A stretch of DNA of 64,000 nt from Singulisphaera sp. GP187 (GCF_900129635.1 NZ_FSRB01000001.1:372001-436000), one strand, 5' to 3'; positions 1 through 7,922 are shown, counted from the first letter of the stretch. Made by a program: numbers and translations. Notes: generated from the sequence alone by a model not told the origin.

Positions 1-374
1 TGCATCTGCCGATCAACCTCGCCTTTTTCGTTCGATGCACCGCGGCGGGTCGTGTGCTCGCTTATTTCCCGAGCCCGGCGGGGGCCACCGAGTCGCTCCT
101 GTCATTGGAAACGTGGGACCAACTGGTCAGGGAGAACTCGGTTCTTGAGACGATGGAGCCGGATGTCGAGGCCCTTCTCGTCAACCGGCTGGGAGAGTTG
201 AACGAGTCTTATTATGTGTCGATCGACGAGTGTTATAAACTGGTCGGCCTGATCCGTACGCACTGGCGGGGTCTGTCAGGGGGGACAACGGTCTGGGCGG
301 AGATCGGTACGTTCTTTGCAGGACTCAAGCGGCGGTCTCGGCCGTCGGGGGACACGCCACCATGCCGGACCTGA
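1..374 (+). CDS. DUF5947 family hydrogenase-cluster protein (3' part)
   Basis: Open from the left edge of the window (in frame from base 3), so the N-terminus is missing. The visible C-terminal ~120 residues contain EVEALLVNRLG-like, YVSIDECYKLVGLIRTHW and a GLSGGTTVW..I..FF segment, which I recognise as the conserved end of DUF5947 proteins found beside high-affinity [NiFe] hydrogenases of Actinobacteria and other soil bacteria. Biochemical function is unknown. It overlaps the next gene by 13 bases, the start of a tightly packed operon running to hypB. Family assignment is from remembered motifs and context. Confidence 0.72.
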   Translation, partial: HLPINLAFFVRCTAAGRVLAYFPSPAGATESLLSLETWDQLVRENSVLETMEPDVEALLVNRLGELNESYYVSIDECYKLVGLIRTHWRGLSGGTTVWAEIGTFFAGLKRRSRPSGDTPPCRT

Positions 375-1021
375 ACTTTGCGGTCGAGGGGGCCGCGCCG
401 ATCCCGTTCTCCGCCGCGCCGCAACTGAACTTCCGGCTCCGGATCACCGACTCGGCCGGAGCCGGGGCACTGCCGATCCCGGCCGTGGCCCTGCGGTGCC
501 AGATCCGGATCGAGCCGACTCGGCGGCGGTACGCCTCGGCGGAGCAGGACCGCCTGCTCGACCTCTTTGGCGAGCCGTCACGCTGGGGTCAGACGCTCCG
601 GAGCCTACTCTGGACCCACACGAGCCTGAGCGTGCCGCCGTTCACCGGCCAGACCGTCGTCGATCTCCCCGTGCCTTGTACGTATGACTTCAACGTCGCG
701 TCCACCAAGTATTTTTATGCACTGGAGGATGGAGAAGTCTCGCTTACTCTGCTGTTCAGTGGCACCATCTTCTACGCCGAGGATGAAAGTGGGGCGTTGC
801 AAGTCAGCCCGATCTCCTGGGAGAAAGAGACGGACTATCGACTCCCGGTCCCGGTTTGGAAGGCGATGATGGAGCTCTATTACCCCAACAGCGCCTGGCT
901 CTGTTTACGGCAGGATGTGTTCGATCAACTCTATCTGTACAAGAGCCGGCTGGGATTGCCGACCTGGGAAGAGGCGCTGGAACGGCTCCTGGACACGTGC
1001 CGCGAGCGAGTTGAACCATGA
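362..1021 (+). CDS. DUF6084 family hydrogenase-cluster protein
   Basis: 219 residues beginning MPDLNFAVEGAAPIPFSAAPQ, typical of DUF6084 proteins, which open with 'P.L.F.V..A....A.P.L.F...I' and occur beside DUF5947 in uptake-hydrogenase operons. No signal peptide, no metal motif and no membrane segment is visible. The middle contains LLWTHTSLSVPPFTGQT and the acidic motif DLPVPCTYDFNVASTKYF. The ATG at 362 overlaps the end of the upstream gene, and its stop overlaps the next start (ATGA at 1018). Probably an accessory or assembly factor, but no activity is known. Confidence 0.75.
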   Translation: MPDLNFAVEGAAPIPFSAAPQLNFRLRITDSAGAGALPIPAVALRCQIRIEPTRRRYASAEQDRLLDLFGEPSRWGQTLRSLLWTHTSLSVPPFTGQTVVDLPVPCTYDFNVASTKYFYALEDGEVSLTLLFSGTIFYAEDESGALQVSPISWEKETDYRLPVPVWKAMMELYYPNSAWLCLRQDVFDQLYLYKSRLGLPTWEEALERLLDTCRERVEP

Positions 1022-2088
1022 ATCAATGCCTGGTCGACCGCCTGGTCAACGCCCTCCTTTATGAGGGCTACCTGTTGTATCCTTACCGCCCGTCGGTGAA
1101 AAACCGCCAGCGCTGGTCGTTCGGCGGCCTCTATCCGCCGTCGTACACGGCGGACCGACCTGGGGCCGACGCTTCCACCATGCAGACGCAATGCCTTGTG
1201 CGAGGATCCCCAAGTACCCTTTTGACCGTTTCCGTCCGATTCCTCCATCTCGTCACGCGTCGGGTCGGCGTGCTTGACACTCCCCTGGCCGACGCACCGA
1301 TCGATGCGTCGACGCCGGTCCGCTTCGTCGAATCGCTCCAGGTCGGCGACTCCGTGGTTCACTCCTGGCAAGAGGCCGTCGAACGGGAGATCGGTCGGGA
1401 CGACTCCGACCTGGGTGAGCTCGCCGCCCATCCCCGGCGCATCGAATTCCAGTTCGGCCCCGGAGCGGAACGCGAGCCGGTGCGCGACGCCACCGGGAAG
1501 ATCGTCGGGCTTGTCGAGCGTCAGCAACGCCGCGTTGAGGGGATCGTCGAACTCTCGGCCGAGGCCGTGGGCAATCGGCTCTACCGGATCACGGTCCGGA
1601 TCGAGAATCAGACCGCTTTCGAAGCGGCGTCCGACGACCGTGACGAGGTTCTCCTGAACAGCCTGGTTTCAACGCATACGTCACTGGGCGTCCGAGACGG
1701 TGAGTTCATCTCCTTGCTCGACCCTCCCGAACCGCTGCGTGCGTTGACGGCGGCCTGCCGGAACGAAGGGACCTGGCCGGTGCTCGTCGGGGCCGAGGGG
1801 GAAGTCGACACGATGCTCTCCTCGCCGATCATTCTTTACGACTATCCTGAAATTGCCCCGGAAAGTCCCGGCGACCTGTTTGACGCGACCGAGATCGACG
1901 AAATCCTCACGCTCCGGATCATGACGCTCAGCGACGAGGAGAAGCGAGCGATGGGCGAGCTCGACGACCGTGGCCGCGCCTTGCTGGAACGGACCGAGTC
2001 GCTGGCACGCGGGCAACTCATGGAGCTGCATGGATCGATGCGCGAAGCCCGACCGTTCTCGGGGAGAGGGGACGAGGCTCATGGATAG
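1018..2088 (+). CDS. Hydrogenase-cluster accessory protein, unnamed family
   Basis: 356 residues, starting in the ATGA overlap with the DUF6084 gene. The N-terminal part (CLVDRLVNALLYEGYLLYPYR) and a late GEFISLLDPPEPLRALTAAC followed by NEGTWPVLVG match what I recall of a large conserved protein in actinobacterial high-affinity hydrogenase clusters. The C-terminus is a charged helical segment (EIDEILTLRIMTLSDEEKRA). No catalytic motif, cofactor ligand set or signal peptide is apparent. Position between DUF6084 and the maturation protease argues for a role in hydrogenase assembly or partner recruitment, which is inference. Confidence 0.7.
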   Translation: MNQCLVDRLVNALLYEGYLLYPYRPSVKNRQRWSFGGLYPPSYTADRPGADASTMQTQCLVRGSPSTLLTVSVRFLHLVTRRVGVLDTPLADAPIDASTPVRFVESLQVGDSVVHSWQEAVEREIGRDDSDLGELAAHPRRIEFQFGPGAEREPVRDATGKIVGLVERQQRRVEGIVELSAEAVGNRLYRITVRIENQTAFEAASDDRDEVLLNSLVSTHTSLGVRDGEFISLLDPPEPLRALTAACRNEGTWPVLVGAEGEVDTMLSSPIILYDYPEIAPESPGDLFDATEIDEILTLRIMTLSDEEKRAMGELDDRGRALLERTESLARGQLMELHGSMREARPFSGRGDEAHG

Positions 2089-2395
2089 GTGGGATCCGAC
2101 CAGCGAACCGCCCAAGCTCCAGAGCGTCCGTGTCGCCGGGGTCGAGTTTCGCCTGGGCGCTCCGGTTCGGCTCTGGCCCCTGGGCGCGGCCGACATCATT
2201 GATCTGGCCTTGAAGGGTAAGACCGCCATCATCACGGCGATTGAACAAGATTTTGAAGATAAGATTCATCTTGCCGTAACCGTTGACGATGACCCTGGGC
2301 GCGACCTAGGGGTGGCGGGAAAGCCGGGCCATCGCTTTTTCTTCCGGCCCGAAGAGGTCGAGCCGCTCGGCGATGAGTCGGAGGTTCCCCCATGA
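2081..2395 (+). CDS. Small hydrogenase-cluster protein
   Basis: 104 residues from ATG 2081 (MDRWDPTSEPPKLQSVRVAG). I chose this start because it overlaps the previous stop by 8 bases, as the other operon genes do; a longer in-frame extension to 1970 would run inside the upstream gene. The sequence has a beta-rich look, with FRLGAPVRLWPLGAADIIDLAL and a C-terminal HRFFFRPEEVEPL, reminiscent of a small SH3-like barrel. Likely an accessory protein of the hydrogenase operon; the family is not recognised by name. Confidence 0.65.
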   Translation: MDRWDPTSEPPKLQSVRVAGVEFRLGAPVRLWPLGAADIIDLALKGKTAIITAIEQDFEDKIHLAVTVDDDPGRDLGVAGKPGHRFFFRPEEVEPLGDESEVPP

Positions 2396-2952
2396 CGACG
2401 ACGACCAAGCCCCCGCAAGTCCTCATCGCCTGTGTTGGGAACATCTTCCTGGGTGACGATGCGTTTGGCCCCGAGGTCGCCCGCCGGCTGGCGGGCCGCC
2501 CCCGGCCCGACGGGGTCCGCCTGGTCGATTTCGGCATTCGCGGGTTTGACCTGGCGCTCGCACTTCTTGATGAAGCCACCGAGGTCGTTATCCTGGTCGA
2601 TGCACTCCCGCGCGGCGAACCGCCCGGTACGCTCTCCGTGATCGAGCCCGAGTGGAACGTCGGGGTTGGTTGCGACTCCACGGATGGGGTGATGTTCGAG
2701 ACCCATTCCCTTGATCCCGTGAAGGTCTTCCGCCTCGTCATCACCCTGGGTGGTCATCCCAGGCCGGTCCTGCTGGTCGGTTGCGAACCGACTCCCTTGG
2801 GCGAAGAGGATACCCCGGCGATGGAGCTGAGTGCACCGGTCGAACGGGCCGTGGACGATGCGGTTCTCCTCGTCGAGTCGCTCGTCGAACAGGTCCGCGA
2901 GGGCCGTGGGGTCGGGGTTTCTTATCGAGGGGCAGAAAAGAAATACTCGTGA
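2392..2952 (+). CDS. Hydrogenase maturation protease (HyaD/HupD/HycI family)
   Basis: 186 residues. The N-terminus reads VLIACVGNIFLGDDAFGPEV, the nucleotide-fold start of hydrogenase endopeptidases, with the conserved GN..LGDD..G segment whose acidic residue binds nickel. VVILVDALPRG supplies the second conserved Asp, and H706-like 'FETHSLDP' the His ligand region. These enzymes clip the C-terminal tail of the large subunit after Ni insertion. Start overlaps the preceding stop by 4 bases. The length is slightly above the usual ~155-175. The large subunit it processes is not in the window and is presumed upstream. Confidence 0.88.
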   Translation: MTTTTKPPQVLIACVGNIFLGDDAFGPEVARRLAGRPRPDGVRLVDFGIRGFDLALALLDEATEVVILVDALPRGEPPGTLSVIEPEWNVGVGCDSTDGVMFETHSLDPVKVFRLVITLGGHPRPVLLVGCEPTPLGEEDTPAMELSAPVERAVDDAVLLVESLVEQVREGRGVGVSYRGAEKKYS

Positions 2953-2957
2953 AGTTC

Positions 2958-3100
2958 GAGACTGTCGTAAGGAAATCGGGCCGTCTGTCTGCCCCGGAGG
3001 CCGAAATTCGCGGCCCCACCCGCCGGGGAAGACGACGCGGAGCGTCGCGGACGGCATTCCCACGCAGAGCGTGGGAACGAGATCCCGGTATCCTTTGGTT
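2958..3100. repeat. Dispersed palindromic repeat, copy 1
   Basis: Starts gactgtcgtaagg and ends gatcccggtatccttt, with an inner hairpin ttcccacgc.gagcgtgggaac and the phrase 'gggccgtctgtct'. The same pieces occur in the same order at 5648-5755. It is a non-coding element sitting inside the hydrogenase operon, between the protease gene and the DUF6893 gene, and this copy carries an extra ~35-base GC-rich insert (gaagacgacgcggagcgtcg). Confidence 0.75.
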
Positions 3101-3118
3101 GAAGGGAGGTTGTTTGCG

Positions 3119-3241
3119 ATGAAAGTGCTTGAAGTGATTGGCGGATTGGCGTTGGGGATGGTGACGCTGCTGATCCTGGTTGTGGGCAGCCTGTTCGCTG
3201 TGGGGTCGATGAGTCGATACGTGCGGAACAAATCGATGTAG
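3119..3241 (+). CDS. DUF6893-like membrane micro-protein
   Basis: 40 residues: MKVLEVIGGLALGMVTLLIL, then more hydrophobic residues and a basic tail ending RYVRNKSM. A good ribosome site (gaagggagg) lies 8 bases upstream. One hydrophobic helix followed by a short basic 'R.Y.R.K.M' tail is the hallmark of DUF6893 small proteins, which are found next to hydrogenase accessory genes in Actinobacteria. It may anchor or stabilise the complex at the membrane; that is inference. The preceding palindromic repeat separates it from the protease gene, so it probably begins a second transcription or translation block with hypA and hypB. Confidence 0.7.
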   Translation: MKVLEVIGGLALGMVTLLILVVGSLFAVGSMSRYVRNKSM

Positions 3242-3250
3242 GGTGGCCGA

Positions 3251-3580
3251 ATGCATGAGCTCGGAATTGCGCAGGCGATCGTTGAGATGATCTGCGAACA
3301 TTCGGGCGGTGCGCGGGTCACTCGCGTTGTGCTGGAGATTGGCAAGCTCTCAGCGGTTTTGCCTGACGCCGTGCGGTTTTGTTTCGACCTTTGCGTTGAA
3401 GGCACCCCCATGGAAGGGGCGTGCCTGGTCATCCTCGAGACGCCCGGTCTGGCCCGGTGCTGCGACTGTGGGGGCGAGGTCTGTCTTGAACGCCCCTTCG
3501 GCCGTTGTGAATGTGGCGGCACCGACTTGGAGTGGCTCTCCGGTGAGGAACTGAAAATCAAGGAATTCGAGGTGATTTGA
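3251..3580 (+). CDS. hypA: Hydrogenase nickel incorporation protein HypA
   Basis: 109 residues with the diagnostic MHELGIAQAIVE start; His2 is the nickel ligand. The zinc-loop region reads ARCCDCGGEVC...GRCECGGTDL: a normal CxxC first knuckle but CxC rather than CxxC in the second, a spacing I also recall from related soil-bacterial HypA proteins. The C-terminal SGEELKIKEFEV is standard. HypA delivers nickel to the large subunit together with HypB. Its stop overlaps the hypB start, so the two are translationally coupled. Confidence 0.92.
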   Translation: MHELGIAQAIVEMICEHSGGARVTRVVLEIGKLSAVLPDAVRFCFDLCVEGTPMEGACLVILETPGLARCCDCGGEVCLERPFGRCECGGTDLEWLSGEELKIKEFEVI

Positions 3581-4434
3581 TGTGCACCACCTGCGGATGC
3601 TCCGACAGCTCTCAGCCGAGACTCACCAACTTGACAACCGGCCTGACGATAACGCTCGACGAGGTCCAGGGACACGACCACAGTCATCACGAACATTCGC
3701 ATCATCATGATCACACCCATAACCATTCCCATGACCATTCCAAACGGTCCGGCACCACGATCACACTGGAGGCGGCCGTTCTCGCCAAGAATGACCGCTT
3801 GGCCGAGCGGAACCGAGGGTGGCTCGCCGGGCGCGATATCCTGGCGCTGAATCTGGTCAGCTCGCCGGGGGCGGGTAAGACGACATTGCTCGAGCGCACG
3901 ATTCATGACCTGGCGGGTGAATTGTCACTATCGGTCATCGAAGGGGACCAGGAGACCTTGAACGACGCCGAGCGGATCCGGGCGACCGGTTGTCGCGTGG
4001 TCCAGATCAACACCGGGACGGGCTGCCACCTCGACGCCGCCATGCTCGCCCGAGGCCTCGATCAGCTCGACCCGCCGCTCCATTCCATCGTCATGATCGA
4101 GAACGTCGGCAACCTCGTTTGCCCGGCCCTTTTCGACCTCGGCGAGCGAGCCAAGGTCGTCATTGCCTCCGTGGCCGAAGGGGACGACAAGCCGCTCAAG
4201 TACCCTCACATGTTCAGAGCCAGTACGCTCGTGGTTCTCAACAAGGTCGACCTGCTCCCTTACGTCCCCTTCGACGTGACACGCTTCCTCGCCCACGTCC
4301 GCCAGGTCAATCCCGCGCTTCAGGTGCTCCGCGTCTCGGCAACCACCGGCGAGGGGCTTCCCGACTGGTATGAGTGGCTCCGCGTGCAGGCCGCCCCGGG
4401 TTCGGTCGTTTCCGCCGCTTCCGCCTTTCAATAG
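3580..4434 (+). CDS. hypB: Hydrogenase nickel incorporation GTPase HypB
   Basis: 284 residues from ATG 3580 (a TTG directly before it is not needed). The N-terminal MCTTCGC is the high-affinity nickel site (CxxCGC). A His-rich stretch of about 20 histidines (residues ~30-52) is a nickel store. The GTPase core shows SSPGAGKTTLLE (P-loop), the metal-site segment IENVGNLVCP and NKVDL. HypB uses GTP hydrolysis to drive nickel transfer into the [NiFe] site via HypA. Last gene of the operon; no obvious rho-independent terminator follows. Confidence 0.95.
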   Translation: MCTTCGCSDSSQPRLTNLTTGLTITLDEVQGHDHSHHEHSHHHDHTHNHSHDHSKRSGTTITLEAAVLAKNDRLAERNRGWLAGRDILALNLVSSPGAGKTTLLERTIHDLAGELSLSVIEGDQETLNDAERIRATGCRVVQINTGTGCHLDAAMLARGLDQLDPPLHSIVMIENVGNLVCPALFDLGERAKVVIASVAEGDDKPLKYPHMFRASTLVVLNKVDLLPYVPFDVTRFLAHVRQVNPALQVLRVSATTGEGLPDWYEWLRVQAAPGSVVSAASAFQ

Positions 4435-4635
4435 ATCGACAGGGAATTGTGTGAGGATTCTGTTGTGTTTTGGCGGGGGAACCGGGCGACTCCTCTGGCG
4501 AACGGGGTCGCTCATTCGGTAGCCTAGCGCGTCGATCGAGGGCGCACGGGTGTGCATGGGGTCGAGCTTCGGCGAATCCATGCCTGCCATTCTGCGCCGG
4601 AATATAGCGATCCTTGACGCGTGGAGCCCGCCCTG

Positions 4636-5580
4636 ATGGCAGCGATCCTCATCCCGGTCCCGGCCGGCTTTCGGTTCATTCCCACGGTCTTTAGCCACGG
4701 TTGGTATCAGCTTCCCCCGTTTTCCTACGACCACGCGAGCCAGGTCCTGACGCGGGTCCACCAGTTCCGCGACGGCGGGGTGGCTCGCCTTCGGATTGGC
4801 GGCGGAGAGAACGACGGGACGGTCCGTGTGTCCGTCGAAGCGGGAGGCAAGGGCCGGCTCAGTCGCGAGCGCCGCGAGGAGGTCGTGCGGGTGGTCGGCA
4901 CCTGTTTGAACTTGACCCGAGACCTGACTCCGTTCTACCGATCGGCTCGTCGTCGCCCGGAATACCGCTGGGTCGAGACGATGGGCGCGGGGCGGATGCT
5001 CGTGTCTCCCACGGTCTGGGAGGACCTGGCGAAGACCTTGCTCACGACGAACACCACCTGGGGGGCGACGGTCCAGATGTGCCGCCGGCTGGCGACCCTT
5101 GGCGCGCCACTCGGCGAGGGAGAGCACAGTTTCCCGACCCCGGAGCGCGTTGCCAGTCTGAGCGTCGACGCGTTGAATGATCATGTGCGCGCCGGCTACC
5201 GAAGTGCTTACTTGAGCCAACTCGCCCGGGCGATCGTCGAGCAGGGGCTGGACCTCGAGTTGTGGCGAGAGCCGGGCGTGTCCGGTGACGACCTGTTCCG
5301 CCGGATCCGGGGCCTGAAGGGGTTCGGCGAGTACGCCGCCGGAAGCATGTGCCGGCTGCTCGGTTCCTTCGACCGGCTCGGGCTCGACTCGAGCTGCCGC
5401 GCCTCGTTCCGCGAGCGGAACGGAGGTGAGCCGGCGAGCGACAAGCAGATCGCTCTCTACTACGAGCCGTTCGGCGAGTGGTGCGGGCTCGCCTTGTGGA
5501 TGGACGTGATGAAATCCCACCTGACGGAATACGCGGGAGCCACCGCGCGTTGCCCGGGGGAAGACATCTCCCCGAAGTGA
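4636..5580 (+). CDS. HhH-GPD family DNA glycosylase
   Basis: 314 residues from ATG 4636 (a GTG at 4621 is an alternative). The C-terminal half carries the helix-hairpin-helix GLKGFGEYAAGSMCRLLG followed by the catalytic Asp in RLGLDSSCR. The lysine that makes OGG1/EndoIII bifunctional is not seen at its usual place, so a monofunctional glycosylase is more likely. No Fe-S cysteine cluster is present. The N-terminal ~110 residues resemble the AlkA/OGG1 beta domain. Probable substrate is alkylated or oxidised bases. Not part of the hydrogenase operon (200-base gap). Confidence 0.8.
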   Translation: MAAILIPVPAGFRFIPTVFSHGWYQLPPFSYDHASQVLTRVHQFRDGGVARLRIGGGENDGTVRVSVEAGGKGRLSRERREEVVRVVGTCLNLTRDLTPFYRSARRRPEYRWVETMGAGRMLVSPTVWEDLAKTLLTTNTTWGATVQMCRRLATLGAPLGEGEHSFPTPERVASLSVDALNDHVRAGYRSAYLSQLARAIVEQGLDLELWREPGVSGDDLFRRIRGLKGFGEYAAGSMCRLLGSFDRLGLDSSCRASFRERNGGEPASDKQIALYYEPFGEWCGLALWMDVMKSHLTEYAGATARCPGEDISPK

Positions 5581-5647
5581 TTGACTGATCGGAATAGCCG
5601 TATTTGAGAATGCTTTTCCTTGCCGGGAATTATCCACAAAGAGGAGT

Positions 5648-5755
5648 CTGTCGCAAGGCAACCGGGCCGTCTGTCTACCCTGGAGGCCGAGACTCACCGG
5701 AGAAGCTCGTTCCCACGCGGAGCGTGGGAACGAGATCCCGGTATCCTTGCGACAG
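5648..5755. repeat. Dispersed palindromic repeat, copy 2
   Basis: The ends are inverted: ctgtcgcaagg at 5648 and ccttgcgacag ending at 5755, with accggg/cccggt inside and a central hairpin cgttcccacg..cgtgggaacg. It shares order and sequence with 2958-3100. About 108 bp, no coding capacity, so a MITE-like or REP-like element. Confidence 0.78.
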
Positions 5756-6014
5756 TCTCACAAAAAGCGCGAACTTCTCGCGGGCATGCGCCGTCTTCCC
5801 TCTGTATGGACGAAAGATCGATGCGGGCCAAAGCGGTCTGCGAGCACAACCGAGGCAAACGCAAATGGACATTGTCGCCACGTGACCAGGTTATTCGCCC
5901 GGTTCCATCAACCCGATGCTGTTGCCACGGTGTCAAAAGAACCAGCCGATGCGAGAGTCCAAAAACAGGGAGCTACCGGTAACGTGGCGACAAGTCTTGT
6001 GAAATGGATGGTTT

Positions 6015-6085
6015 GTCCTCGGAGTGTGTGGGAGGCACGCGACTCTGCGAAGGTCGAAGGCCAGGTTCGACTCCTGGCGAGGGCA
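6015..6085 (+). tRNA. tRNA-like gene, anticodon GCG (Arg?)
   Basis: Folds as a cloverleaf by eye: acceptor GTCCTCG/CGAGGGC, D-stem GTG/CAC, anticodon stem CGACT/GGTCG with loop CTGCGAA, and T-arm CCAGG-TTCGACT-CCTGG. The anticodon would be GCG (Arg, CGC codons), unusual because most bacteria read these with ACG. Position 8 is G rather than U and position 14 is G rather than A. No encoded CCA. It has the same stem lengths as the Cys gene 42 bases downstream. It could be a pseudo-tRNA. Confidence 0.5.
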
Positions 6086-6127
6086 CTTGTCTTGATCACG
6101 TGGTTTGGTTGCGTTCCTCCTCTCGAT

Positions 6128-6198
6128 GACGCTGGAGCCAGACGGCCAGGCGGCCGGTTGCAAACCGGTTGAAGTGGGTTCGACTCCCACCTGCGTCT
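6128..6198 (+). tRNA. tRNA-Cys (GCA)
   Basis: 71 nt. Acceptor GACGCTG/CTGCGTC (one T-T mismatch), D-stem GCC/GGC, anticodon arm GCCGG-TTGCAAA-CCGGT giving anticodon GCA, T-arm GTGGG-TTCGACT-CCCAC, discriminator U73 as expected for Cys. CCA is not encoded. As in its upstream neighbour, positions 8 and 14 read G and G instead of the conserved U8-A14 pair, and the acceptor mismatch is odd, so expression and charging are not certain. Confidence 0.65.
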
Positions 6199-6304
6199 CT
6201 ATGTCAGCAAGCGACGGGCGGCCGTCCCGCCCGCGTCGCTTGCCGCGATCGCCGGCGTACGTTCTTGCGTAAGCAGCGTACAGGTTGCGTAAGCGGTGAC
6301 GGTG

Positions 6305-7528
6305 TTAATTCGCGGGGTCGTGCTCCCGATCTGATCCTTCCTCGTCCCACTGCGCGAAGGGGTCGTCGAGTTCCGCCCAGGCGGATTCGCCTTGGGCGAC
6401 TTCGCGGTCGGTCAGGACGCAGGAATCGAGGCGGGCACGGAGTTGTTCCTGGTCGAGGTCACTGCCGATGAAGACCAGTTCCTGGTGGCGATCGCCGAAA
6501 TGGTCGTCCCAGCCGTCGAGGGCGGACTGGCACTCTTCGGGGTCCTCGGGCCATTCGGATTTCGGAACGGCGGCGAGCCAGCGGCCGATCGGTTCGATGC
6601 GGCAGGCGCCGCCGGCCAGTGAGTACTCGGCGACGAAGTCGGGTCGGGACGCGATCCAGAATTGGCCTTTGCCGCGGAGCAGGCCGGGAAACCCCTCGTC
6701 GAGGAAGTCGTGAAATCGGCGAGGGTGGAACGGCCGACGGTCGCGGAAGACGAGGCTCGAGATTCCGTACTCATCGGTCTCGGGGACGTGTTCGCCACGC
6801 AGCTCCTTGAGCCAGCCAGGCGCCTGCGCGGCACGCTCGAAGTCGAACCGGCCCGTGTCGAGCACGTTCGCCAGGGGGACCTGGCCGAACGAGGTCCGCA
6901 CGAGCTCGGCCTCGGGGTTGAGCCGGCGCAGGAGCGCCTCGAGCTGTTCCAGATCGGCGGGTGAGACGCGGTCGACCTTGTTAACCACGATGACGTCCGC
7001 GAACTCGACCTGGTCCACGAGGAGGTCGACGACCGTGCGGTCATCATCCTCGCCGATGGCGAGACCGCGTTCCTTGAGCTCCTCCGAGGCGAGGTAGTCG
7101 GGGAGGAAGCTCGCGGCATCGACGACCGTGACCATCGTGTCCAGCCGGGCCAGGTCCGAGAGCGATTGTCCCTCCTCATCTTCAAACGAGAAGGTCTCGG
7201 CGACGGGGAGCGGCTCGGAGATGCCGCTGGATTCGATCAGCAGATAATCAAACCGTCCTGCGCGGGCGAGCCGGGCCACCTCGACGAGCAGGTCCTCCCT
7301 GAGCGTGCAACAGATGCAGCCATTCGTCATTTCGACGAGCTTCTCCTCGACCCGGTTCAAGGCGTTGCCGTCGCGGACGAGCCGGGCGTCCACGTTGACC
7401 TCGCTCATGTCGTTGACGATGACCGCGACTTTGCGCCCCTCGCGGTTGTTCAAGACGTGGTTGAGGACCGTCGTCTTTCCGGCGCCGAGGAATCCGGAGA
7501 GAACCGTCACCGGCAGCTTCTCGATCAT
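6305..7528 (-). CDS. CobW/COG0523 family metallochaperone GTPase (ZigA/YjiA-like)
   Basis: 407 residues. N-terminal GTPase: [18 protein letters not shown] (P-loop), the metal-binding CxCC motif in [29 protein letters not shown], and NKVDRV. The C-terminal CobW_C domain spans roughly residues 260-380, with an acidic end. COG0523 proteins of this length act as zinc (sometimes cobalt) chaperones under metal limitation. The gene is transcribed away from, and just downstream of, a bL33 gene lacking zinc cysteines (77-base gap), the classic zinc-starvation partnership. Confidence 0.88.
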   Translation of the reverse strand: MIEKLPVTVLSGFLGAGKTTVLNHVLNNREGRKVAVIVNDMSEVNVDARLVRDGNALNRVEEKLVEMTNGCICCTLREDLLVEVARLARAGRFDYLLIESSGISEPLPVAETFSFEDEEGQSLSDLARLDTMVTVVDAASFLPDYLASEELKERGLAIGEDDDRTVVDLLVDQVEFADVIVVNKVDRVSPADLEQLEALLRRLNPEAELVRTSFGQVPLANVLDTGRFDFERAAQAPGWLKELRGEHVPETDEYGISSLVFRDRRPFHPRRFHDFLDEGFPGLLRGKGQFWIASRPDFVAEYSLAGGACRIEPIGRWLAAVPKSEWPEDPEECQSALDGWDDHFGDRHQELVFIGSDLDQEQLRARLDSCVLTDREVAQGESAWAELDDPFAQWDEEGSDREHDPAN

Positions 7529-7604
7529 TGCTATCCTCCACCGACGAGAGTTCGGACGAGTCGAGTGCCGAGGGATTCGTGGTCAAACGCTCAAATCGAT
7601 CGGC

Positions 7605-7781
7605 CTATTTTCGTTTGATTCTGTGAATCGTGTGCTTGTGAAGTCGGCGGCAATACTTCCGGAACCCGTCTTTCATGGAATCGGGGACCCCGCCGCGGGT
7701 GTTGATCTGAATGCGGTAGTTCAGGTCGTTGGTCTCTGTGCATTGCAGCCAGACGTATTCGCGGCCTTGAGATTTGGCCAT
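7605..7781 (-). CDS. rpmG: Ribosomal protein bL33, zinc-ligand-free form
   Basis: 58 residues starting MAKSQGREYVWLQCTETNDL and ending HTIHRIKRK, with a strong ribosome site (aggaagggag) before ATG 7781. Too short for ordinary ORF filters but clearly bL33: MAKS.GRE, L.CTE, N.RI, KYCRRLHKHT. Zinc-binding bL33 has two CxxC pairs; here only one Cys of each remains (CTET, CRRL), so it is the C-minus, zinc-independent type. Such copies are usually induced on zinc starvation, and the CobW gene directly downstream fits that. It could also be the only bL33 of the genome. Confidence 0.9.
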   Translation of the reverse strand: MAKSQGREYVWLQCTETNDLNYRIQINTRGGVPDSMKDGFRKYCRRLHKHTIHRIKRK

Positions 7782-7841
7782 GGTTTTCTCCCTTCCTCCC
7801 GCATTTTGGCCGTCAGGTCGGGTCAGGTTTTGGCCCGAATG

Positions 7842-7857
7842 GCGATGGCATCATCGC
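7842..7857. promoter_or_regulatory. Candidate operator upstream of rpmG-cobW
   Basis: A perfect inverted repeat gcgatg-gcat-catcgc lies 61 bases upstream of the rpmG start. Its place fits an operator for a metal regulator, but it does not match the AT-rich Zur boxes I know. Kept as a weak candidate only. Confidence 0.25.
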
Positions 7858-7922
7858 AACCCTTAACAACCCAGTGCCGGTGGAGGCCAGCGCGTTCCGA
7901 CGAAACCCCCCGTGGCTCCAAT

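Noticed and set aside
2266..3906. Long minus-strand frame (546 codons) across the hydrogenase genes
   Set aside because: It lies opposite several well-supported overlapping genes, has low-complexity Arg/Pro/Ser content and no recognisable motif; a GC-rich antisense artefact.
3928..5697. 589-codon minus-strand frame opposite hypB and the glycosylase
   Set aside because: Composition is typical of the shadow frame of GC-rich genes, and both plus-strand genes are firmly identified.
5933..6190. Minus-strand ORF reading GVEPTSTGLQPAAWPSG...PRQESNL
   Set aside because: This is the well-known translation of antisense tRNA sequence (T-arms), not a protein.
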